Of a DNA stretch of 64,000 nt, positions 33,654 through 46,800 are shown piece by piece (positions within the stretch are counted from its first letter, which is position 1; every line of letters begins with the position of its first letter). The notes below the pieces were generated by a model that saw nothing but the letters and a program-made list of their open reading frames with translations, was not told the DNA's origin and made no database searches. The translations under genes were made by a program, and so were the position numbers. Location: the NCBI GenBank assembly GCA_037893225.1, contig JAZGUH010000142.1:186001-250000 (forward strand), read 5' to 3'. This DNA is from Hippasteria phrygiana. Its lineage: Eukaryota; Echinodermata; Asteroidea; Valvatida; Goniasteridae.

Positions 33654-34390
33654 CCTTCCACTGTTAGTGTTATGGTTTTGTAAATGGCACGTGTAAGTCT
33701 CGAACTACAGATGGCGGCATTATAGTTTTTTGCACAGAGCTATCAAGTTGTGACATGAGGGGTCCCAAACGTTGGACCCTAATTCTCCCACTGGCACCCA
33801 GCCCAGTAACGACGGTCAGATCATATTGACCGAAACGTCGTGGTAATGTCTTTAGTTCTTCTCAGAGCCATACTTTCTTCTTTTTTAAAGAGTTTTTATG
33901 TTTGCTTACTTGTGGTTCTGTCCGCGCACCGTGCCCTTTGGCAACGATACCTCATGTTTTTCCCCCAGTAAAACAGCTTTTATGTTTTCTTTATTTATAA
34001 TAATGAATTCATGATGCAAGATCACATTTTAACGGTACAACGCCCTTTTTGGCATACAAGACCATAATTTTCGTCCACGACCAGAATTTACTGTTAATTC
34101 AAATCGACATTTACCGTCCAAGAGCAACAGTTTTCACACAATACAAAAGTTGTCAGTCTGAGGATTTCGCTCATCAGAACGAATGGTTTATTTACGTCGG
34201 AGACCTTAATTCATTGTGTAAAACAAACCAAACATGAAATTTTGTTTACATTTAAGACCGAAATTCAGGGCAGGAAATCAGCATATTTTTGGCGCACACG
34301 TACACTCCGACGTTCGATATTTGCCTTAAAAAAAAACAGTTTGTCCAAGAATAACAATTCTCACGCGCGAGAGAAAATCAGTTCGATCTT
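33654..34390. other. upstream region of the DUF1349 gene
   Basis: The segment 33805-33850 holds a GGTCA...TGACCGAAACGTCG stem that looks like a hammerhead stem II plus core from a Penelope-type element. Otherwise no feature is recognised; the promoter of the minus-strand gene should be here. Confidence 0.4.
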
Positions 34391-34392
34391 TC

Positions 34393-34765
34393 TACCAACA
34401 GAGGGCGACAAACTTTTTTCAATCAAATTTGTTGTCAACAGAGGGCGACAAACAATTTTTTAATCGAAAGTTGTGCCCAATAGAGGGCGACAAACATTAA
34501 AAATAAAATAAAAGTCATAGTCAATAGAGGGCGACAAATATTTTTAAAATCAAATTTCAACAGAGGGCGACAAACATTTTCAGTAAATAGTTATCGCCCT
34601 CTGTTGACGCCAGCCATCCAGTCTTTTTGTCTGCTGCCCTCTGCTGGTGTACAAATATTTGTCGCCCTCTGTTGGTAGAAAAATTGTTTATGAAATCGCT
34701 TGTCGCCCTCGTTTGGCAATATTTGTAAAGTTTTGCAGATTTAAAATTGTTTGTCGCCCTCTCTA
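34393..34765. promoter_or_regulatory. array of ten CTCF-like motifs in two facing groups
   Basis: Five copies of (C)AACAGAGGGCGACAAA or close variants lie on the plus strand at about 34397, 34437, 34478, 34521 and 34558. Five on the minus strand lie at about 34593, 34634, 34658, 34700 and 34750. The core AGAGGGCG fits the CTCF consensus. The copy at 34634-34647, read on the minus strand as CCAGCAGAGGGCAG, fits all 14 positions. The intervening sequences are AT-rich, unrelated and of irregular length (about 25-50). Binding is inferred; the array could also be a decayed transposon. Confidence 0.5.
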
Positions 34766-35042
34766 GACTCAAATTTACGCATGTACTTGGTTACATAATG
34801 CAAGCGTTGGCGCCCGATCATGTTGTACGTGCCCTAGCCCTGCCCTAAATGTGCCAGTTATCTAACTTTTGTTGTAAAAAAATGCTAACGTGACATGACT
34901 GCGCATCAGCGAAGTTGAAAAGTGCAAGTAAGTGGTGTAAATAGCGTTTAGTATTAGCTCGTTTAAGGGGTTTTATACCTAACCACCTGGCACATTAAGT
35001 TTACATTCGGCCATAGGCCTAATATTAATAATAGGCCTAATG

Positions 35043-35553
35043 TAGCTTGAAAATTCCAGCTCTAGGCTCAAGATTCGCCATTAGAGCTGGAAGGAATTCT
35101 ATAGGGTAAGTTAGGGTCGTTTAAGATCTTGCCGATATCTTCCGTTTCCCTGAATATATCAACTAAACATCGCTGTCAGTATTTCAGCAAACAGCCGTTG
35201 GATATCGAGCCCCGAGGCGCGCGTAGTGCCGCTGGCCGATAATCGATCGGAAAACATCGTTCATGTTCAAAAATCCGCTCCATTACTTTGTACACAGCTG
35301 GTTTGTGCATGCACCGAGTTGCACAAAAAAAAATTTTTCGGGTTTAACTTGATCATATTCTCATTTTGAGGGGATCAAAAGCTGCATGAATGACTGCTCT
35401 AAAGTTTAAGGTGAGTGTTTAGTTGATATATTCAGGGAAACGGAACGGAAGATATCGGCAAGATCTTAAACGACCCTAACTTACCCTAAAAATATAGAAT
35501 TCCTTCCAGCTCTAATGGCGAATCTTGAGCCTAGAGCTGGAATTTTCAAGCTA
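35043..35553. mobile_element. Mutator-like MITE (511 bp, 9 bp duplication)
   Basis: The terminal inverted repeats are about 125 nt and nearly identical apart from two short indels, starting TAGCTTGAAAATTCCAGCTC. The 9 bp GGCCTAATG flanks both sides exactly (35034-35042 and 35554-35562). Long inverted ends with a 9 bp duplication fit Mutator-like elements. There is no transposase inside. Confidence 0.85.
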
Positions 35554-35562
35554 GGCCTAATG

Positions 35563-36640
35563 TCATTTCTAACCTTTTCGACATTCTCAATGCATTCTTA
35601 ATTACAAACCATGTAATTTATACACATGCCTATGGCGCTGTGAACCAGTCCAAATATTAATTTATTTTATACTAAATATCTGTCATGAGTTGAGAGATAC
35701 TTTTTTCACATATCTTTGCATGGAACATAAGGAAAATAATAACCAGAAAATCAATTTTAAATGGCAATAAAAATAAGGAAATAATTCGGGAATCCCTCTT
35801 ACTGCCATCAGAAGGATGAATGCAACTATCTGGAATTAGAACAGCTAATAATGTCACATTATTAGCCAATCAGAAGAGGATTTTTGCAACCATGACAACC
35901 AACATGTGACCAATGCGATCAATCACGTCCGTTCTAATGTGCTTGCTCTTCTTATGGGTACCGGGTGCGTTCCTTCCTCCATAAACACGGGGTTACACCG
36001 CAGGGAAGCCACGAAATGAGGCAAATCGAATGCTGCGGTGTAGTCGCCTAGACATGCTGGGAAAAGGTCAAAGGTCGTTTGGGGCGGGAACTTAAAAAAG
36101 GGTAAAATGTCAACACAGGCTCGCTTTTGTCTGCTCTATCGGAAAAATCTTGACCATGACGACATGATAATTATTAAATTCACAATTTATACACAGTGTA
36201 GTCCCCAACTGTTGTTAATGTCAGGAAAATACACTCTTTGCTTTCCAATTTATGTCCCAATTTCTACATTTACTCGCGTTGAATTCGACTTCGCCGCCAT
36301 GTTTACGTTTTTAGCTAGGCGGTGACGTCATTACACCCGGGCAGCCACCAGAGACCCGCTCGCTAGCTGAGGTAGTGGTGGTTGACACCGGGGCAAACAC
36401 GAGTATCACGTGCTGACGAATCGAACGGTCTCGTGTAAGTTAATCGAACGCACCCAATGCCAATAAGGACTGATGCTGTTCCCATGATGCTTTGAGAATA
36501 TCGAAAAGGTTTATTATATGAAATTATAGCTTTGAGTATTAAATGACATTGTTTTGTTGCTGCCAGTGCTGGCAAAAATGCAGTACTTTAGTATAACTTC
36601 TGAAATGTTCAAATTTGAAAAATTACTATTAACAAAGAAG
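35563..36640. other. non-coding stretch
   Basis: It contains a small perfect palindrome (35844-35866, GCTAATAATGT arms) and an imperfect TACACCGCAG / CTGCGGTGTA pair at about 35994-36043. No gene recognised. Confidence 0.45.
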
Positions 36641-36650
36641 TTTGTTTGAG

Positions 36651-37345
36651 TGAACAAAAAAATTGACAGTAGCAGGATTTAAACCAGCAACATGCGGGTT
36701 AATACAACAACTAAGCTAATGTTACGGAGTCTGGCGTTTTTGAGCTATTTGTCACAAATTTGGTATCAATGGAAAGACAAATTGAATGGTATGAAAATTA
36801 GCTGGATGGGTACTTGCATTTCAGAGTTATGGCACTTTAAAGGTGTCATTTCTGAGTGCCGGTGTGAAAGTGCTGACCATGTGCACTTTATAATATCATT
36901 CTGACCTTATTATTAATAGCATTGTGTTAATGAAGGTCTAATCTGTCCATACATGAATGCATTTTGAGGTATTTTCTTTTGTTTAGATATTATTGTGAAA
37001 AATGTTTCAATATTATTTCAAAAATTATAGTATCTGTAAGTTATAACAATGCCAACTTATGAAGGAACTTTCTCACCTCTAAGTTTGTGAATTAAGTAGA
37101 TGAGTAATAAGTTGAACTTGTTCTCCATATAATACTTTACTTTTTTGTGTTTTGGACCGTTCAAAATACTAATTATTATTGTTTGAAGACCCCTAATTTT
37201 GCATGGGTTTAGATATATGGTCCAAAACGGTGGACTCCCTACTAATGTGTCTTACGTTGGCAGTCTCCATCAGTATCTTGATTCAGGGGGTGCTAGTTGG
37301 AAGTCATAAATAAAAACCCATTATGTTGTATAGCTAGGGTTCACA
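36651..37345 (-). mobile_element. old, interrupted copy of the tRNA-derived SINE
   Basis: 36651-36735 is a decayed version of the tRNA-like head seen at 28436. 37235-37345 matches the SINE body (GGGGGTGCTAGTTGGAAGTCATAAA...). About 500 unrelated bases separate the two parts. Confidence 0.5.
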
Positions 37346-37385
37346 CCCCAACTTAACAGGGTCTTGCAGGGTCTTGACTCCATCA

Positions 37386-37600
37386 CTGCTATGTAGAGGA
37401 TAATTCTTCAACAGATTCTAGAGAAATTATCCCAATGTTCAGACCTATAGACCCAGGTGGGGTAACTTCCACTGTGGATGAGATCAACTTACCTGCTATG
37501 TAGAGGATAATTCTTCAACAGATTCCAGAGAAATTATCCCAATGTTCAGACCTATAGACCCAGGTGGGGTAACTTCCACTGTGGGTGAGATCAACTTACC
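37386..37600. repeat. 107 bp tandem duplication
   Basis: Two copies differ at about two positions and are joined head to tail at 37493. A diverged inverted relative occurs at about 48130-48230 in a photolyase intron. Function is unknown. Confidence 0.88.
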
Positions 37601-37842
37601 TGGCCCCAGTGTTGATGTTTGGATTGAGGTGACCCAAATGCCTTAATTCAAACAGTCTTGAATCATTTTGGCTGATAAATATCTGCATTTGTATTTTGAC
37701 GTTAGACACAATTAATTTACCCTTATTTTTGGACCCATCATAATCAAAATCTAGTTGCATACGATTTCATTCTTTTTTCCATCAGTGCTCCTGATGACCC
37801 TTCATTTAATACCCCCTTTGATGTTTGTTTCATACCTCAGTA

Positions 37843-40800
37843 ATGCCAAAGGCTCTGAGAAAGAGTAACCGGTCAAGGAAGAGACGGGACAGTAATCATG
37901 AAGATTCATTGGCAGCAGCGCCCCCACCGCTTAAGAAACTCAAACGTGAAAATGGAATCTTAGACACTGCAGAGCAGGAGGTAAGTCTTTATGATAAATA
38001 CTTGATGTTTGGTTCAGTACTAGCTGTACACTTCTTATACATGAATCTAATCCTGTGATACATGCACTTTATGCTATTTTTTTTGGGGGGGGGGATGAGC
38101 ATTGCTGCAGCTATGACCTGACCTAACCTTACTTGAGGACGGCATGTTGAGGTCAAATCAGGTCAGGTCAGGTCAGGTCAGGTCAGGTCAGGTCAGGTCA
38201 TTGTAGGGCTGTTCATTTTTAAATAATTTAGTATTCAATTATTTGTAACTGGGTTTGACCGAATATTCCAATATTTGATACTCGCCGATCAAGTTTTTCA
38301 CGCGTCAGCTGCAACTGCATGTCACGCCGCTAAAAAGTTGCACACAAAGCACGCCAGTGTCTTACGTGCAGCGATCGATTATGGACCCTCCCGATCGACA
38401 GTTTTTTGCACGCACCTGTTGTATCAAGATCATTATAGGTATGTATAACGTTCTGATAACAAGAAACCAAACTCCAGCCTATGTTTTTGCAGTAATTATT
38501 TTGTAAGTGTCAATTATTTTGTAAGTGTTTTACGGACGGGAACAAGAAACCTCCATCCACAAAAAGTTACCGTTCACAAAAATGCGGCATTTGACACTGC
38601 TGAGCACTGTAAATTTTCTAGTAAAAAATTTATTTTTGCTTATATTCTTTTCCCGAACTGGCAGAAAGTTATTAGAATATTCGGTTGAAGAACGAATATT
38701 CAAATCTTCGGTATATTCGGGAAAGCCATAAGTCGTTGTGTACATGGTTAATGTATGCGCAGTAGAGGATAGAATGGTGAACACTCTTTGTCTGGTCTGC
38801 ACTCGCCCTCATTAAATGTGTATTATGAACAGTGTTATTTTGAATCGTCTCATGGCCAACAGGTGAAATCCCCTCCAGAAGCTCAAGGTCTCATAGAGGA
38901 GATCATTGGCCTCCGCCTCGGCACGGCCAGCTCCATCGCTGCTTTCAAATTCAACAAGAAGCGAGTCCGAGTCCTGTCAAAGGTTGAAGACATGCCGGAG
39001 AATTGTCATGGGATCTTGTACTGGATGTCCAGAGATCAGCGGGTACAAGGTTCGCTTTCTGACCATCGTTTCTGCCCATCGTTTCTGACCATACATGTAA
39101 TTATCATTCTTGTGTGCATGTGGTAGAAAGGTTGGATGGGGTGGGGAGAGGGTGGGTCGTTGAAACTCCCAGCTGATAACTCGTGAGTGGTCGATTCATA
39201 GCCATTTTTATTTGTGAGCTGGTACCACAAAATGGGTGGAAATTTGTTAAATGTGAAACTGACTAACATTAATTGAAGTATTGTGTTTAATAAGGATGTC
39301 TACCCTGGTCTGTGACCATTCCTGTTGTTCTGCTGAAACCTTTTTTCCTTGCAGTGTAATGTCAAAGTTTTTTAACCTCTTCAATATGGATGACGGCCAT
39401 AGCTGTGGTTTGAAAAAGACCACCTGCCTGGTTGATGTCTGTAGGTGCATTCCTGCGTATACTCAATCCATCCAACTATATTGTTCTTGAATGGGAGTGT
39501 AATGAATCGATGGAGCTTTTTCAAACAAAGCTTTTATTCACAGGAAAGGAGGGGACTCCAAGTGTGATGATTAGGACAACTCTATTCAGTGTGGTGCCTA
39601 TTGTTTGCGTTTATGCTTGGCTGCACAGCCTGTTCTTGGCATACCAGCGCCCCCCCCCCCCCTCCCAGCCCCCCCATCAATGACAGCCGGACACAAAGGG
39701 TTGAAAGATTCAAGTTATTTTCCCATGCCAGATAATTGGAGCCTGCTGTACGCCCAAAGACTTGCCATGAAAGTGGAGGGTCCACTTCATGTGTGCTTCT
39801 GCCTGGTGCCTAGATTCCTGGATGCTACCCTCCGCCATTTTGCCTTCATGTTGAAAGGTCTTGCCGAAGTTGAACAGGTATGTACGATTCAGACAAGGCA
39901 ATGGAAATATAAAATGAAACAAATGTCCATAGAGCACCGTGGAGAAAGTTCAAGCAACGTCTATATAGTTGACTGTTGCAATTGTTGGGCTAACCTCGCT
40001 TGAACCTTGGCTCGTTAACTCTTTCCAGTCGCCCAAGTGGAACCAACCTACAGGGCATGGTTGTGCTGGTTATCCACAGTAACATTTATCATGCTTAACT
40101 GTCAGGGAACCAGTGGCGCTATAGTTTGACTGGCTATTGTTCGTACTTGGACGTTATTGTAAAAGTACATGGTATGTCACGAATCAACCTTTGTCTCTTA
40201 CCAATATCAATGTCTTTCAACAAGATGTTTTTATGAATAAATTTGTAAATACCCAACTCTCTAATAGATCCGTACATAATTATAATACTAGGTCTGCATC
40301 CAAAATACACATACCTCTTTTCAACATACTGTTTCACCTGTAACTAATTGCCCTTCAATTAACACATTTAAATGTAAACTAAAATCATTCCTACCTAACT
40401 CCCAGAGTACCTTACTTCTTGTTATTTGTTAAGTTGCAATGGTTTATCCGTCATTGATATGTGATCCATGTTCATTGTCGTGTAAAACGATTCATGTTAA
40501 ATTATTGTAATTACTACTAAATCTTTAATCGACTTTGTTTTGTCTGGTTTTGTTCTGTTTTATTGGGCACATCCACCACAAGCTTCAGCTTTTAAGGACG
40601 ATGCTCCACGCCTGTTTCAACCCTAACAGTCCTAAATCCTCCAATTTCAATATGAATTTTCACACACCTTATTAGGGAGTTAGGGTTCATGTACATGCAG
40701 TATTCAGTCTGACTTAAAGAGAGTTGAAATAAATGTTTTCTTGAATCTTGAACTGCTGGTTAGCCATTTGTCCTTGCTTGAACTTGTTAATGCTTGTTTG

Positions 40801-43800
40801 CCAAATACTAGTGTGGAGCCTGCACAAGAAAGCTGAAGGTTGGGGTTCGAATCCTGCCTGAGTAAGTCTATAGATTTGCCTCTGTCCGGAGATAAGGATT
40901 AATCTTTACATTGACCAAAATTATAATTTGCTGTTTGTAGATTGAGAGGAGTACATGTACTATGACTTACCCATGTCTGTTGTTTTGTTTGAACTGTGTG
41001 ATTTTATTTTAGGAACTTAAGGAGCTGGACATACCGTTCCATCTCCTGATTGGTGAAGCCAGGGATGTGCTGCCCAGCTTTGTGAAAGATCACAACATCT
41101 GCGGTCTGGTGACTGACTTCTGTCCTCTGCGGGTTCCGCTGAAGTGGGTTACGGATGCCACAGAGTGTCTGCCACACATCCCTGTTTGCCAGGTATGTAC
41201 AACCTCTTTGTGTACTTCTTTTTAAAAAGACTAGCGGTACAAGATAGAAGAGGTAGCAATGAATATTCCTCTCCCTGAAGTAGGAAAGATTGTAAAAGAT
41301 TGGCAAATAATTCCATAGATACAGAACGAGGCATAGCTTTTTGTTCTACATCTAATTTGAATACTTTGAAAGGGAGAGTATACTATCAGTAGTCCACCAG
41401 TAATTGAAAATTAACCCTCCTACTATTTCACCATACAAAACCTTACAAAATTTTCACATCCAATTTTTACCATAGCATTAACACACACATGGCAAAACCA
41501 TACAGTGTAATGCTATAGCAAGCTTATTGACATGGCAAAACCATACACATGGTTTTGTATGGTAAACATGCTTCACTGTGGTGCACAGTGTATGCCAAAT
41601 GGTTTTGTGTGGTGAATATACTTTGTGGCTTATCAACAGACTACTTGGGGCTAAAGAGTACCGAAGTCTGACGTCAGTTGCCGCGGCAACTGGTTCCAAA
41701 CACATGCAGTTTAGAATGTATTCTGGTTCCAAACATTGCATTGATTGACGTCATCACTTCGGTACTCTGTGGTAACAGAGGTCAAGTTGATTTACCATTC
41801 ATCACCTTACATAGTTCAGTACAGGCAAGTCTTTTGACCATACAAAACCAGACAGCTGTCAGGTTTTGTATGGTATACCTGCTGTACACTCAGAGACTCA
41901 CTGTATGGTTTTGTATGGTGAATAAACTTTCTTATAAATTGCCTCAAGAGTAGGAGGGTGCAGCAATTATTCAGTAATGTTGATGGATTTTTTACAATAT
42001 TCGTAATGCAAAAACAAATATGTGCAATTTATTTGTAAATTTATTGATTGCCACTTAAAAACATGGATATTGCAACATTAACCCTAACTACCCCAAGCCT
42101 TACAAACTCCAACAGCAGGTTGTGTTGAATTTTGATGGGTTCATAGGACTGCAGCGCCTTGGCACCATTACTTTACATGGAGCTATGATGCCCCAATTTG
42201 TCCAAGTCCAAAGAATGTGCCATAGGTATACTGCACAGTGTTGGATTTTGACAGGTTGATGACACTTCCTAGTAAAAATGCCTAGGGGGTTAGGGTTAAA
42301 GAATGCAGACATCTGCTTAGAGTGGCAACAACCAACACGCTACGAGTGCTTGATTGGAATAAGGTACCCAACTCTATTTCTCTTTTGTTGTTATTCTGGG
42401 ATTGACCAATCAGAACTATATTAAAGTTCAATGCTGCTTGACGACAATTTGTTGATCTTACATCCCTCAAATTATACAGGTCGACGCTCACAACATTGTA
42501 CCGTGTTGGGAAGCTTCGTCCAAGCTAGAGCATGGAGCTCGTACCATCAGGCCAAAGATCACTAAACTACTGCCCACTTTCCTGACTGAGTTTCCTCCCG
42601 TTGTCAAGCATCCACACAAGACGAAGGAGACGCCCGAGGTTGGTATCCATAGCAACTTGAAATAATGATGATGGCTTGATTTATCAGGGTGGTTCCAGGA
42701 ACTGCAGGAATAGGGTGGGGGGTATCGGGTGCAATTGTTTTGCGTACTGTTAAAAACCAAAATGAAAATTGGCAAATGGGTTGTTACATTAATTGAAACG
42801 CAGAACACTCACTGCAGTGTACACCAACACACCAGCCTTGGCATTTTGCAGCTACCCTGCTGAATCCAACAAAATACGACAGGTATTTGTTTGTGTGAGC
42901 CCTGCCAAATCTAACAAAATCCAACTAAAATTTTACTAGAAGTCTGTTCCCACCCTTCTAAATATGACACAATCCAACAGGTACATGTATATTCAGCTTC
43001 CACCTTGCTGAATACAATATCCAACACACCATATAGTTTGTGTTGACTGCTAAATTACAACAATTTTTTTGGGACTATTATTGTTGTTTTTTGTTGGATT
43101 TAGCAGGATTAGGGATAATGATGTCGCACTGTGTATCATACCTTTCCAGGTACGATGAGATTACTGGCAATGGAAATCAAACACTTGGTGGATTTGACAT
43201 ATTGAAAGAAGGAAACTTTGTAAAGAGTGATTTGTTTTTGTTCCATCTTCAGCCGGTGGACTGGGATGCCGCAGAACGATCTCTTGAAGTAGACCGTACC
43301 GTCGGCGAGGTGTCGTGGGCCAAGCCCGGCACGACAGCCGGCTTGCTCATGCTGGAAGAATTCTGCCTCAAACGTCTGAGGTACTTCGAAGCGGACAGGA
43401 ACGACCCTAACAAGTCGGCACTGAGCAACCTCTCTCCATGGCTTCATTTTGGTATGTACAAACCAAGGCCACAAATTCGCTAAGCACAGATAAATTTCGC
43501 TAAGCAAAACTAGGTTACCAGCCAAAAAAGGCATATGATATACATGTATATACCTGTCACTGGTTCTCAGCTGAATCTTGCTAAGCAGGACAATAAGCCA
43601 GAGTCGTTATCTCAAAGGTCAAAGGTTATTCGGAATAAAATTGCTGACGTGATGTCACGCCATGTTACGCGAACGCCCATTCTGATTGAATTTAACACGC
43701 GCGCGTAATATGGCTTATTTGTTAAACAATATTTTGTGTTGAGCAGGGCCTTGAAATTGACTTTTGATCCTGCAAGGAGAATCAAAATAGGATCATATAG

Positions 43801-46800
43801 TTTTACTGTAAAATTTTGGCAAATTTGCCGTTTGAAAATACCCAAAAAGAATCAATTAATTTTGAATGTCTGCCAAAAGTTCCACTTAATTTTCCAAGAT
43901 TGAATAACATCAGTTTTAAAAAATGTGTGACTTTAGAGCATGTATTAACCCTTTGCATGCTATTGGCACATATTTGCACCCACGCTTCGTATTCCCTCAC
44001 CGCTAACGGCGCATATTTGCGCCCAGTTCAGTGCTGCTTTTATTGTATGCAAAAATACGTCACTGCATAACCCCTGAGCTCCATCCGGGCATTTTATGAT
44101 AATGTCAGTCCATGGACACCATTTTCAACGTGTGATCTCCGAAAGATTTCTTGAAAAATCTCTCAAAAACTTCATTTGAACATCGCGTTTTCTGTATCTA
44201 ATTGCATAAAGACAATAGTGCACGTCATGGATGCCGATGATGGATTTAGAAAGATTTTTGAGGACGCAGACCTCGGAGAATCGGACTTTGAAGAGGTTTT
44301 GGCTGGTAGCGAAATCGATGGTGATAGCGAATGTGAATCTGAATCGGACAACGAAGCCGTAGATCTAGCTCCAGCACCGGGTAACAACGGACCGCGGGCG
44401 GGTGGCAATGGACGGCAAGCGCGGGGAGTGCAAGGTGGCGGAGTTGCGGCTTTTCGCGCTGCATTGCCGAGAGCCTACCAGCATGACTGGCTGATGGATT
44501 TCAACCAGCAACATGGTCAGAGGATGATATCTCAGAGTATGCAATTTATTCCCACTTCTTTGATGGTGCTGTGATTGATTTGCTTGTAACTGAAACGAAC
44601 AGGTATGCCGCAACTACTATTGCTAGTAAAGGTGGCGTGGACAGCCTGAGAAGATACTCAAGACTTCGTAAATGGAGAGATGTTGATGCTGGAGAAATGA
44701 AGACATTTCTCGCTATTCTGCTTCTCATGGGCATGGACAGACGACCAAATTACGATACATATTGGACAACAGAATGGACTATCCAGGCCCCAGGTATCCG
44801 TGCCATTCTGTCTCGTGATCGGTTCTACTTGATTCTACAAGTTTTCCATACTACGGACAATTTTCTACTGACGCAAGCTGGTGACCCAAATCACGATCGT
44901 CGTGGAAAAATCAAAGAAGTGATGGATATGCTGGTGTCCCGGTGGCAGTCGGCATACTACCCCGGACGGGAGATTTCAGTAGACGAGACCATCATCCCCT
45001 TCAAAGGTAGAACCGCAATGAAGGTTTACAAACCAAACAAACCTCACAAATGGGGCCTCAACTGTTGGAACATTGCTGAAGCCAAAACAGGTTACATCAG
45101 GAACACCGAACTGTACCAGGGCAAAACCAACAACGAGACGGAAACCGGGTTGTACAAGAACTTGGTATTGCGTTTATCTCAACCCTTCAATGGTAAGGGT
45201 CACCATATATATGGGTCATTCCACCAGGTTGGGACACAGTGTGTGACATTTATCCATATCTTTAAAAGTACTATTACATTTGATTCAGTTATTTCATGTA
45301 ACATCAGTCTTTGGGTGGGAAATATTTTTGAAAGTTTTAAATCATGTAAATTATATTTTACCAAAAATATGATTAAAAACATGCTTCAGTTTGACATAAC
45401 CAGTTTGACGTAACAGGACACGTCAATTTTTCTGTTTTTGTGTTTTTTCAACACTTTAAATATAAATATGGGAAATTCACCATGTGTACTAATTAAAAGA
45501 TATACTATGCAACACAAGAACACTTTCTTTATGGTAGTCAGTGTCCAAATATAGCAGAGACAGCAAAAACAGACGTGAGAGTGGACGTAACATGGACACT
45601 GTGTCCACTGTTACGTCCACACATGCATGTTTTTATTGTTCTTGCTGTTTCTGAGCTATTTGGACACTGGCAACCATAACAAAAAGTGTTTTCTGGTAGC
45701 ATTGGGTGTCTTTTAGTTAGTACATATAGTAAGTTGCATAATTATTTATTTAATGACGAAAAATTAAGGCAGTCTGGACGTAACATTTAGTACTAACATG
45801 GTGTGACATGAAAATGCACATTTCCATTTTGTAACATTTTCAACATTTATATAAATAATTATGCAAACTCACTCTGTATACTAATTACAAAACACAAACT
45901 GCAACACAAAAAACAATTGTTATGATATTCAATATCCAAATGCAGCACAACAGCAGAAATATATGTATGGTCATGGTCTAACATGGTGTCCATGTTACGT
46001 CTGCACCGATTCTTCAAATTCTTGCTATTTGTGCTATGTTTGGACACTGACTGCCGTAAAAAGGTGTTTCATTGTTGCATAGTGTGTCTTTTAATTATTG
46101 TACATAATAAATTTTCCATATTTATTTATTAAAGTGTTAAAAAACCACAAAAATTTAAATGTTGGACACGGTGTCCATGTTACGTCTATTTTACATACAA
46201 AAAAACACACTTTTTATCATATTTTTGTAAAAATATAACTTACATGATTGAAACTTTCTCAAATAATCTCACACCCAAAGACGGATGTCACATGAAATAA
46301 CTGAATTAAATGTAATGATGGTTTTAATGATATGGTCATATACACACTGTGTCCCAACCTGGTGGAATGACCCATATATGGATAACTTATTCTCATCCCC
46401 TGACTTGTACTGTTCACTTGCGGACAATGGTATCGGAGCATGTGGCACATTGCGTGTGAACCGGGTCGGCACCCCTGATGAGATCAAGTCGACAAAAATG
46501 AAGAAAGGGGATCCCTTGCGTGCAGTTAGGGATGGTGATCTGCTATTTTTGTCATGGTTTGATAAGCGGCAAGTCAACATCGTCACCTCGATTCACAACC
46601 AATCAACATATCAGAAGGATGTTCGTGCCCGTGGTCATCGGGAACCTCAGAAAGTGGACAAACCAGTTGCCATCGAGTGCTACACACGTTTCATGGGTGG
46701 AGTAGACAGAGCCGATCAAGGCATGTGGTAAAACTTGAATATCCACAAAACTCTCAAGTGGTGGAAAAAAGTATTTGTGTACCTACTTGAAGTTTCAAAT

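Noticed and set aside
34393..34765. CRISPR-like array (short repeats with unrelated spacers)
   Set aside because: The DNA is eukaryotic, spacers vary from about 25 to 50 bases, and the repeats switch strand in the middle. There are no cas genes.
38205..38745. Possible hAT element between TAGGGCTG and TATTCGG motifs in intron 1
   Set aside because: The ends do not form a convincing inverted pair and no 8 bp duplication was found.
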